Shown: positions 10,401 through 14,221 of the stretch, piece by piece
Position numbering within the stretch: the stretch's first letter is position 1
Layout of the letters: each line of letters starts with the position of its first letter
From: Phycisphaerales bacterium UBA7812
GTDB taxonomy: Bacteria > Planctomycetota > Phycisphaerae > Phycisphaerales > UBA1924
Direction of reading: 5' to 3'
DNA: 14,221 bases
NCBI GenBank assembly: GCA_002480345.1
Contig: DLBY01000044.1
Coordinates: forward strand, 12,163 to 26,383
Translations under genes and position numbers: made by a program
Notes under the pieces: generated by a model
Databases searched by the model: none
Told to the model about the DNA's origin: nothing
What the model saw: only the letters and a program-made list of their open reading frames with translations

Positions 10401-10903
10401 CGGCTTCTGATTACATTAACGCGGAGCTTTCCAGTTATGGTGCTGATCAGCTGCTTGCGATGGAGCTTATTCTCGATTGGGACACTCCAGATGCTGTACT
10501 CACAGCCGTTGGTGTAGGGGGAATTCTCGCTAAAATAGACAGTCATCATGTCATTCCGAAGTTTTTGCTCGGTATTGACGATGCCGCTAATCGTGTCGGG
10601 TTGCCACGGAGGCAACATCGCGCCTATCACAAAATTCTCAGAGAGGAATTTAAAAATGCTGGATTACCGAGCCCGCATTCTCGCGGAAAGAATCGATGGG
10701 TGACAAGGCTAACGCAGGGCGATGTGTCTACCGAAGAAGTTAATAAGGCCAGGAGAGCTCTAATGAATGCAGGGAGGCGATTTGACAAGGAAGTCACGCC
10801 AGATTTTGATGTGACTGGTAGGACTCGGCTTTCTCTGAATGCGGGCCTGTACAAGGAAGGGGTTCTGGATGTCGGTCGGCGAGCTAGAAGACGATGGCGA
10901 TAA
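1460..10903 (+). CDS. Giant secreted RHS/YD-repeat polymorphic toxin with HNH-like SHH nuclease tip
   Basis: A 3147-residue protein predicted to be exported as a toxin-carrying shell. The start at 1460 is chosen over in-frame ATGs at 1283 and 1328 because of the GGAGG site and because MKKSPVAAAAVVLGTFSIVG is a clear Sec signal peptide. Residues about 25-280 are an unrecognised N-terminal region with no PAAR or VgrG-like domain. At about 284-310 comes the RHS entry motif (SLDLLTGQPLLREVDLELPF). A long stretch, about 730-1190, has few YD motifs. From about 1200 to 2880 there are many YD repeats, for example YDWLGRLHKTFRG, LYDAQGRLIRSQ, YDTLGRLRSA and YDAFGRLITRV. The core ends with NRTYDPHLGRFFQHDPNG (about 2882-2899), NLYAAYG and TDQSGL (to residue 2951). 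RHS shells of known structure form a beta-cocoon that cages and self-cleaves the C-terminal toxin. Residues 2952-3147 are the variable tip, described separately. At over 3100 residues it is about twice the size of proteobacterial Rhs proteins. The reading frame is intact throughout. Confidence 0.93.
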   Translation: MKKSPVAAAAVVLGTFSIVGASSPPCISDAPWHNYKPLPEAVNSLSSIAPANEGPLRRIQDLSDILAERIHRSTYMEAAFAASNAAGVPRFYDFPGASNPFWATSPSVEPGSGPPHWVVDPHASFALDSAPGTPVIEQSGNNLDPTDPNANTGFSQRQRLLAPSLWADACEWTAFLSARGFDVSGGNVDAFLGNGALLAQVFGPSLNATYRMNGNVPSAQNIGIEGARAHDGRWPRGIEPSWGISPGDFPPLANSPAASTSPLVPLQSIGSASSAMYAERVVEGESLDLLTGQPLLREVDLELPFGSAVFRHVRTYSELPRFASAPSDGRFRDGETHRFVREMDTWWNWHGSNWMMSENPLFLIDAEYGGGEIAPFGPRRCYFIPDAHHSIPFEMMEIPGGNPRYVAPAWFDADLTYDGGTWDDTLKIWTDPPTRFYVRLFGGDITYEIEPYYEDVVRQQPITTNALDDAVFHAMLEEVGHETLEQLKAGSPSVPDQLLDGLGAAGVPYYGLVDVIRDRAGNRIEMTYDQEHQPRVHPVPTGTTGTAGDFTGNELIHRFMQMGYRKGMIKEVRLYPAGAAPQDDPAWTLLYTYRTFLDPVGLNSRFPGDDDQYGPDPSTLTPEEILNESHFWDSASVEPALHSIVVYEGAPDAPNRPVILDACRVGDAEQPGDTPFVDLHHHKGSGGLFMKPRCGTHATPFDYQDAEIGPAGEGGDASTWTALPKDWSHILQYSYSEPHAFSYESDYTVEQTEPHYLESESYYAASLGDLQNHPDGSNLNIERVEAYQLLRVQAKRRINADDPSGFDSIDRYWMYRYQDVGGKTNGNRPMLRVNNQTSEFPSGYASNIGWYYELEAYLQPKRLKYRFGPQTVDRMIAGWRSQQGLLGIGSGASWFATDSQTESEYVNGVISAADWDGVAWTVNHASVGRPDTIGVMPFEEPLVAPEPVIDPAGDPIRIGHRTLAIHYLADRTFYGWNQEFPLTAPESPEGYVHPLWEKGTVPATRWFRENLDTEPVEMPVLASWKSFWEDGQHADIRANYLGKQYEGDSASAATLAPNKKVGFLPGGAAIYGEGAGDNAVYRRVYRFIRTPDSDAWRNGGGQSPDFANYPGPEVILPMLTGVHSNARCTRALYRYPYRFTRGDAEDSSDVASYGAYDFSDSNEVSAPAPGQVPLDEIMWWTVVDEFDSIDDVRAGFDGWTSRRIVGLNAAGRLLLDQRWLPGSLQSTDGVLQRSYVYDLEGRLVEERSRGWAAALRDPADLGADNGLITVYNYVEGVRTGIFDADGRVDPDLVELNPSLAEPPSLLVANIEVQKGAGTQQDPASRTRLRSMEYDQDDGVMKETVYGYTTGEILSESEVDTVYVTSGTGEDEEKIVSRRTTMEAGIEVSPTSGLLRPFQTEIYGTDGDDRGRLIWRVRGLLADPANPGASSDDQVYIDYTSYDSQGRTIFEVVDIDLSGSRSSGGDVQMIVPNLRVGTATDPDFTDHPEIPQVHMALLAPYTRAADPASDPLNLVTYSTYNDFGRTMLVEPNGVRTITDWREVLGVIEQLEAAGVTFDENGDPQMERGSRMKFAGASAESIEQYDYDGTVFDGIPFPEIHNLGTILNDVVGESCVQLRHLTSTLTPSYDSSGRVSGIEVTSPDLPGETLSSYVFKDGWGNVLRSQNADGDVTRHTYDWLGRLHKTFRGTQDTNPVWRGVNLPDVDDMVLTERLAYGTGSNDAFLPVKKWMFNAVSPQQYTPHWMNGDWNEPSGDSASASAWTPGAGAETTSGVLESYGYDWRMRRVSTKESELDAPGTPFRETIQWLDNADRVRFSAVFDGAAAGAPSADIAPEDALPSAADILASTNIVSLTETLYNAAGQVQETRQYDVSSATPEYIATRTYHDHEGRPIWSQTGQVITKSLYDAQGRLIRSQRLVERPSHPGGFEISRTVNVFDQNGENTIDETYTWRRLDGVDPTTGEPLDLAQLAAQQPQNVEVSVVYNWYDTNRRVIAMADFGSIVPSSTVSDIDAFRASVAGLPARPTSAPDRTYNKVSGGQDVTATQWLDGYTYPGDPSNLGDPWFDAAGRAVAVFSFYDFDANGKQRSVLRTQECYTDGTELGISYTTEWTDHSAFGQPELTLTFGYETIPASQSAQNVTETIAHPPHGMAYQYEGSRLTDVATVLPEHFGDPFDPSVEPTINWGAADGSLQITRIEYGAPIIDANTPPGLNDGGVLTVSTRNDLVSAVYMPNPADGTPSTSPAYRYYYRPDGTLAGRRDARGVTLAYRHDAAGNTVGVEVIASNGAMEADTLLAGSAVFAPVGNISLSYDTLGRLRSAQTTSRADPQTVSSTSTLTLDSWGNILSEDFSNPVLSFLGARRVSYDWSVGAAALGAGSNTTRLNSITYPERPVFVGTWDGGPFVTELVNGTPEDQRARVVSYDYGPANGLDDLLDRVHRVTSTYGPAASELGLIAEYAYHGEGRLVEALIGERPCDPSGTVAGVLRERRDYGRFGQLSFQDVTSRGCDLVWAPDPILKAIHTHDEAGRRIFTRLRQADVTSPGDRDNIRSLLYEYDTFGRLTGAQRGTLSSLTGALDADVTLTDANPHTFAYNIDRLGNRVGGPGGEPGFSEFFEGLNNNAPVLAYTAATDERNKLTSLTDNAGTQPTTSYQYDAAGNLAQDARFEYHYDAFNRLVAIEDTEIVGTDQLVMAFAYDAFGRLITRVTPWDDLWGNTDYRIQTFWYDGNRRIEEIVVDPVHAVAPWELTPVQVGTPEVRIENEYFYAAHPGARTDELHAVVDWFDRIAYPMQDASNGTTLGFTSDEGEVVEQYSWSPFGRLLAVDEMPGITDAPSWQNGQNGGLYHDFRIGVGHHGLFAEALAEPGTTLQYRANPLRVGRTTVYHNRNRTYDPHLGRFFQHDPNGTGQTLAGLAAQGKLGWTAPSAFSSEAWFGDGGNLYAAYGHDPANVTDQSGLFSLPGLLLPSGETISIYEDYNDQALEGGMAASDYINAELSSYGADQLLAMELILDWDTPDAVLTAVGVGGILAKIDSHHVIPKFLLGIDDAANRVGLPRRQHRAYHKILREEFKNAGLPSPHSRGKNRWVTRLTQGDVSTEEVNKARRALMNAGRRFDKEVTPDFDVTGRTRLSLNAGLYKEGVLDVGRRARRRWR
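10088..10312 (+). other. RHS core-terminating and presumed self-cleavage segment
   Basis: Codons for residues about 2877-2951 of the RHS protein. The segment carries the family signature YDPHLGRFFQHDPNG, a roughly 35-residue spacer, then GDGGNLYAAYG and DPANVTDQSGL. In studied Rhs and TcC proteins this region folds as an aspartyl-protease-like plug that cleaves after the Leu of DPxGL. Here the aspartates are kept, but the usual Pro of DPxGL is Gln (DQSGL). Cleavage would fall after residue 2951. Whether it happens cannot be told from the sequence. Confidence 0.75.
10313..10900 (+). other. Variable C-terminal toxin tip, HNH/EndoVII-like (SHH motif)
   Basis: Codons for residues 2952-3147, 196 amino acids after the core end. 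An unrecognised, partly hydrophobic lead (GLLLPSG, then AVGVGGILAKI) precedes DSHHVIPKFLLG with S3028, H3029 and H3030, then N3044 in AANRVGL, H3053 in RRQHRAYH and H3057. The spacing HH-x13-N-x8-H-x3-H fits the beta-beta-alpha metal nuclease fold of HNH/EndoVII toxins. SHH-signature members (Tox-SHH and relatives such as AHH, GHH and LHH) are known polymorphic-toxin tips. The predicted activity is DNA or RNA cleavage in the target cell. The tail is very basic (VGRRARRRWR), which could help nucleic-acid binding. GC drops to about 47% here, unlike the 77% core end, indicating a swapped-in module. The exact Pfam family is uncertain. Confidence 0.75.
10853..10862 (+). promoter_or_regulatory. Ribosome-binding site of the immunity gene, inside the toxin gene
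   Basis: The purine run AAGGAAGGGG, with core AGGAAGG at 10854-10860, is 8 bases before the ATG at 10869. It decides that start over the in-frame ATG at 10839, which has no such site. Because it lies within the last codons of the toxin, translation of the two genes is likely coupled. Confidence 0.7.
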
Positions 10904-11477
10904 TCTCTACTATCTGGATCCGGGCGATTTGGTCCTAGGAAGCGTCCAAGACGGTTGGCTGCGTCACACGCTTCTCCATGACAAGCGCTGCTGTGGACGC
11001 GGGTGTGGGGGTCTTAGGCCGCCGTATTACGGAGAGCCGATTGATGTCCCGTTCGATCGGAAGCCCAAAGTATCGATGTTGTATCTTCCGCTGGCAACGG
11101 TAGTTTCTCGCAGGCTTTGGCGCATCATCGGTGGGTTTATCGACGATGCGGTGCTGGGGCAGTGCCTAGATGTGGTGAGCGGAGACTCTTACGATGATTA
11201 CCTCACGGCCTATGTGCCGCAGAATTTGTCGTGTTCATTTGAGTATGATGATGTATCTCAAGAATTAGAGGTCCGGGTATGTAAATATTGTAAATCAAGA
11301 AAGTACCGCGAGGAGCCAGTCAGTATGGTGCCGCGAGTGGCGCGAGTGCGTGCGGGGCAGCGTGCGGGGTTCATCGATTCCCACAGCGGCATTGTTGTAG
11401 ATGGCGAGCTAATGTTATTGGTCAAAGAGCAGTGTGTTGATTTGGACGTCGTGGCATACCCTCGGATGGGACGGTAG
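10869..11477 (+). CDS. Putative cognate immunity protein with two cysteine clusters
   Basis: A 202-residue protein with no signal peptide, probably cytoplasmic. It starts at 10869 behind a good ribosome-binding site and overlaps the toxin reading frame by 35 bases. Position, tight coupling and the shared low GC (about 37% at 11221-11280) make it the likely antidote to the SHH tip. Visible features are an acidic N-terminus (GELEDDGDNLYYLDPGD), a first cluster KRCCGRGCGG (C41, C42, C46), a middle RRLWRIIGGF segment, a second cluster VCKYCKSRKYREEP (C138, C141) and a C-terminal DGELMLLVKEQCVDLDVVAYP. This order (CxxC-type knuckle, about 90 residues, second CxxC followed by EEP, then a hydrophobic DGELMLLVKE-like strand) resembles the double-CXXCG immunity proteins known from Myxococcus SitI-type toxin loci. 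I infer a divergent relative that may bind zinc. The first cluster departs from a strict CxxCG, so the family is not certain. Confidence is high for the gene and moderate for the role. Confidence 0.8.
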   Translation: MSVGELEDDGDNLYYLDPGDLVLGSVQDGWLRHTLLHDKRCCGRGCGGLRPPYYGEPIDVPFDRKPKVSMLYLPLATVVSRRLWRIIGGFIDDAVLGQCLDVVSGDSYDDYLTAYVPQNLSCSFEYDDVSQELEVRVCKYCKSRKYREEPVSMVPRVARVRAGQRAGFIDSHSGIVVDGELMLLVKEQCVDLDVVAYPRMGR

Positions 11478-11825
11478 TGCGAGATTCCCGGCTATATCGT
11501 GTTTGGGCGGGCAGGAAGACAGCCGAGTTCGGTGGAAGCCTCGCTACTGCTAAGTCCAAAAGATTTGAGTGTAAATTATATCGAAGAAAGCGTAGTATTC
11601 ACGATGGCGATCTGGTGCGGCCTATCTCGTAGGGATTCCCAAATAACCCTGATTCTCTAGTTGGTCTTCGGTAGTGATGTGCGCCGTGTCCTTTCAGGGA
11701 TTAGCAGTCGATACGTAGGGTCTTGGCATTGGCGTTTGTGGCGTCTTGCAAGGTAGGGTCCGGACGAATTCGAACGGGGCGGATGGCGTAGCGTGGAACG
11801 CGCGGCGGGATTGGTGAAGTCTCTC
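11478..11825. other. Spacer between immunity gene and secretin; no convincing gene
   Basis: About 350 bases of lower-GC sequence. A 51-codon frame opens with GTG at 11477, overlapping the immunity stop as TAGTG, and runs to TAG at 11632, but it has no good ribosome-binding site or recognisable motif. CCCTGA and TCAGGG, about 40 bases apart around 11650-11700, could pair only weakly, and I see no clear terminator. A cluster of overlapping palindromes lies at 11758-11774 (GTCCGGAC, CGAATTCG, TTCGAA) shortly before the secretin start and could be a regulator site. A -35-like TTGGCA at 11723-11728 lacks a fair -10. The promoter of the secretion operon is not evident. Confidence 0.45.
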
Positions 11826-14030
11826 ATGCAGTGTTCAACGCAAAAGGCATTATCACTCAGAAAAGGTCGTGTATCAGCCCGTTGTTTATTGGTGAGCGAT
11901 CGGTACCCTCTTCCCATGATCATAACCGGGTTGTCTACACTTTTTGCCGGGGTGTCCTTGGCGCAGCCACAGGCGGCGGCGATCCTGCCCGCCGGCGACA
12001 TCCCGCTCGCCCGGCTCGTCGACCTCTCCGCCGACCTCGCCGAGGTCTCAATCGAGTACGACGCGACGCTCCTGCGGGGCAACGCGACGCTCCGCCTCGC
12101 CAAGGAACTCGAGGGCGACCAGCTCTGGGCGCTGACCAACGAACTGCTGGCCGCGCGGGGGCTCACCACGCTCCGCCGGGGGACCGACTCGCCGCTGCTG
12201 AGCGTCGTCAAGCTCCAGGACGCCGCGCGGCTCGCGGTCGCCGACGCCGACTTCGCATCGTTGTATGCCCCGATCCCGGGGTTCGTGTCGGTGGGGCTGT
12301 CGCTCGAGCACATGGCGCCCGATGACTTCCTCGCGGAGATCGAGCCGATGCTCTCGTCGTCGGGCGGCGAGGCGTCGCGGACGCCAGAGCCCGGGGTGAT
12401 CCGCATCGCGGACCGCACGCCGGTCGTGCGCCGGGTCGTCGAGCTCGCGGCGGTGCTCGACACCCCCGATGCGGTGTCGTCGATGGAGTTCGTCGGGGTC
12501 GATTCGCTCGCCCCGGCGGAGCTGATCCAGCTGGTCGGCACGATCCGCGGCGGCTCGACGGCCGGAGGCGGCGAGCAGGGGGGGCGGCTCTTCGAGGGCC
12601 CGGACGGGCGGAGCGTGATCGTCGTCGGGACGGCACGCGAGCGTGCCGACCTCCGCTCGCTCGTCGGGCGGCTCGACGAGAACGCCCGCCTCGAAACGAG
12701 GCTGTACACCCCCTCCGGGTTCGGCACGAGCGCCGTCGCCGATCTCATCAAATCGTCGTTCGGCGAGGAGCCCAACGGGCTCGAGATCGTCGAAGACGGG
12801 CTGACGTCGACGCTCCAGGTGACCGCGGCGCCGGCGCAGCACGAGCGGATCGCGGCGCTGCTCGAGCGTCTGGAGTCCGTCCCGCCTGGCGCGCGGCGCC
12901 CCCTCCGCGCGTTCCCGGTGCGGAACCGAGACGCGGAGGAGATCGCGTCCCTGATCCGCAACCTCGTGGACGCGGGCATGTTCGAGAGCGGGCTCGCGGC
13001 CCGCGGCCGCCTCGCCGGGGAGCCGTCAGCTCAGGCGGGTGCCGGCTCGATGAGCCGGAATCGATCGGGAGAAGACGGGTTCGGCGATGCTTCTGATGAA
13101 GGGGTCCGGATCGCTGTCGACCGGGGGACGAGCCGCCTGCTCGCGATCGGCGAGCCGCGCGATCTCGATCGGATCGGGGTGCTGGTCGAGGAGCTGGACG
13201 TCCGCCAGCCCCAGGTCATGCTCGAGGTGCTGATGGTGAGCCTCTCGGACGGGCAGAGCCGCGACTTCGGCATCGAACTGCAGCGGCTGCTGGATGACGC
13301 GGGGACGATCGTCGGCCTCACCTCGCTGTTCGGGATCAGCGATCTGGGGCTCTCCGATGGCGGCTCGGGCGTGCTCGGGAGCGGGAGCGGCGCGACGGCG
13401 GTCGTCCTCGACCCCGGGGACTTCAGCGTCGTGATCCGGGCTCTGGAGAACATCAGCGACGGGCGGGCGCTGAGCATGCCCCGCGTGCTCGTCAACAACA
13501 ACGAGAGCGGCACGATCAACTCGACGGTCGAGGAGCCCTTCCTGAGCACCAACGCGTCCGACACCGTCGCCACGACTTCGTTCGGCGGCAGCTCCGCGGC
13601 GGGCACGCAGGTGAACGTCACGCCACAGATCGCGGAGGGCGACCACATCGTGCTCCAGTACTCGGTCTCGCTGAGCTCGTTCGTGGGCGAATCGGCGGAT
13701 CCGGCGCTGCCGCCGCCGCGTCAGCAGAACACCATCTCGAGCCGCGCGACGATCCCGGACGGCTACACGATCGTGGTGGGGGGGATCGAGATCGAGTCGG
13801 AGGCGGAGGCCGAGACGCGCGTTCCGCTGCTCGGGGCGATCCCGGGCGTCGGGGAGCTCTTCAAGAGCCGCTCGCAGTCGAGCTCGCGGTCGCGCTTCTA
13901 CGCCTTCATCAAGCCGACTGTGATGCGCCACGAATCGTTCGACGATCTGAAGCACTACGGCCGCCCGTTCCTCGAGGAGGCCCGGGTGGACGACGGGCTG
14001 CCGGAACTCCTGCCGCGGGTGATCCGATGA
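11826..14030 (+). CDS. gspD: GspD-type secretin of a type II secretion system
   Basis: A 734-residue outer-membrane secretin, the exit pore for type II secretion (type IV pilus secretins are close relatives). The hydrophobic segment MIITGLSTLFAGVSLA, likely cut after SLA, is the signal peptide. An N0-like domain covers about 50-130 (LPAGDIPLARLVDLSADLAE). Four successive secretin-N-type repeats follow at about 152-215, 220-287, 290-352 and 360-458, the last with a Gly/Ser/Asn-rich insertion. The secretin barrel domain starts at QVMLEVLMVSLSDGQSRDFG (about 463) and holds the family signature VPLLGAIPGVGELF (666-679), ending KPTVMR (about 701). Start choice is uncertain: ATG 11826 has GGTGA 8 bases upstream and gives a basic n-region. 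GTG 11793, GTG 11892 and ATG 11916 are in-frame alternatives, and GC-rich coding sequence begins only near 11940. It overlaps gspE by 4 bases, so the two are one operon. Confidence 0.9.
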   Translation: MQCSTQKALSLRKGRVSARCLLVSDRYPLPMIITGLSTLFAGVSLAQPQAAAILPAGDIPLARLVDLSADLAEVSIEYDATLLRGNATLRLAKELEGDQLWALTNELLAARGLTTLRRGTDSPLLSVVKLQDAARLAVADADFASLYAPIPGFVSVGLSLEHMAPDDFLAEIEPMLSSSGGEASRTPEPGVIRIADRTPVVRRVVELAAVLDTPDAVSSMEFVGVDSLAPAELIQLVGTIRGGSTAGGGEQGGRLFEGPDGRSVIVVGTARERADLRSLVGRLDENARLETRLYTPSGFGTSAVADLIKSSFGEEPNGLEIVEDGLTSTLQVTAAPAQHERIAALLERLESVPPGARRPLRAFPVRNRDAEEIASLIRNLVDAGMFESGLAARGRLAGEPSAQAGAGSMSRNRSGEDGFGDASDEGVRIAVDRGTSRLLAIGEPRDLDRIGVLVEELDVRQPQVMLEVLMVSLSDGQSRDFGIELQRLLDDAGTIVGLTSLFGISDLGLSDGGSGVLGSGSGATAVVLDPGDFSVVIRALENISDGRALSMPRVLVNNNESGTINSTVEEPFLSTNASDTVATTSFGGSSAAGTQVNVTPQIAEGDHIVLQYSVSLSSFVGESADPALPPPRQQNTISSRATIPDGYTIVVGGIEIESEAEAETRVPLLGAIPGVGELFKSRSQSSSRSRFYAFIKPTVMRHESFDDLKHYGRPFLEEARVDDGLPELLPRVIR
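14018..14024 (+). promoter_or_regulatory. Ribosome-binding site of gspE inside the end of gspD
   Basis: GGTGATC matches the downstream half of the extended Shine-Dalgarno sequence AGGAGGTGATC, and it ends 2 bases before the ATG at 14027. That is the expected register, because this half lies closer to the start than GGAGG does. Together with the ATGA stop/start overlap it points to coupled translation from gspD. Confidence 0.5.
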
Positions 14031-14221
14031 GCGGCGCGTCCGCGGGCGGTGCAACGGTCGACTCGGCGGCTCCATCGCCGGAGTTCCTGTCGCTGATCTC
14101 GCGCGATTTCGCCAGGATGCATCTGATCCTGAGCGGCGGGGTCGAGGGCGACATCGAGACGCTGCTGGTCGCCGGCTCGACGGACCGGTTCGCGATCCAC
14201 AACACGGGGGCGCGCCTGGGG
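14027..14221 (+). CDS. gspE: GspE/PilB-type secretion ATPase, N-terminal fragment (runs off the window)
   Basis: The first 65 codons of a gene cut by the window edge. The ATG overlaps the secretin stop as ATGA. After a short Ala/Gly/Ser-rich lead, the sequence FLSLISRDFARMHLILS and later LLVAGSTDRFAIHNTGARLG resemble the N-terminal domain of GspE-type type II secretion or pilus-assembly ATPases, which power assembly at the inner membrane. No Walker A or B motif falls inside the window, so the identification rests on this N-terminal resemblance and on following gspD, the usual order in gsp operons. A PilB/PilT-family pilus ATPase is the alternative. Confidence 0.7.
   Translation, partial: MSGASAGGATVDSAAPSPEFLSLISRDFARMHLILSGGVEGDIETLLVAGSTDRFAIHNTGARLG

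Noticed and set aside
10839..10868. Earlier in-frame ATG for the immunity gene
   Set aside because: The strong ribosome-binding site at 10853-10862 serves the ATG at 10869, and the ten extra residues look unrelated to the protein.
11477..11632. 51-codon GTG-start frame after the immunity gene (TAGTG overlap)
   Set aside because: Weak ribosome-binding site, no recognisable motif, very basic composition, and another frame is equally open over the same DNA.
1..14221. tRNA, rRNA, CRISPR array, insertion sequence or attachment site
   Set aside because: I saw no tandem direct repeats with spacers, no transposase frame, no terminal inverted repeats and no tRNA-like cloverleaf. The only internal repetition is the degenerate YD repeats at protein level.

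Overview
The window is GC-rich. By hand count, 10021-10080 is about 77% GC. It carries one giant Sec-exported Rhs/YD-repeat protein, a small downstream partner gene, and the start of a type II secretion operon (gspD, then gspE running off the right edge). The wording of the Rhs core end, the Sec signal peptide in place of a PAAR or VgrG-type N-terminus, and the N-terminus of the GspE-like protein resemble what I recall from Planctomycetota, perhaps Phycisphaerae. That is a family-resemblance inference. A myxobacterium or another GC-rich Gram-negative remains possible.

Layout. At 1-52 there is a possible gene end (an in-frame TAA at 16-18) followed by a well-formed hairpin. From 53 to 1445 I see no convincing gene. 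This is a compositionally mixed leader with an AT-rich patch near 760-835 and weak promoter and operator candidates. At 1460-10903 there is a 3147-residue RHS protein: signal peptide, a unique N-terminal region, an RHS entry motif, a long YD-repeat shell, a core-terminating motif at about residues 2885-2951, and a 196-residue variable tip with an HNH/EndoVII-like SHH histidine motif. At 10869-11477, overlapping the toxin end by 35 bases, is a 202-residue protein with two cysteine clusters, the probable cognate immunity protein. From 11478 to 11825 there is no convincing gene. At 11826-14030 is a GspD-type secretin, overlapping by 4 bases (ATGA) the start of a GspE/PilB-type ATPase at 14027.

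How it fits together. The RHS shell with its exchangeable low-GC tip and adjacent immunity gene has the architecture of a polymorphic toxin system: the shell should encapsulate the C-terminal nuclease, and the small cysteine protein should protect the producer. The toxin has a Sec signal and lies directly upstream of type II secretion genes. A two-step Sec plus type II export route is therefore a reasonable hypothesis, but proximity is the only local evidence for it. GC falls sharply exactly at the core/tip boundary (about 47% at 10321-10380 and 37% at 11221-11280) and recovers inside the secretin signal-peptide region near 11940. This suggests that the tip, the immunity gene and the following spacer were acquired as a unit.
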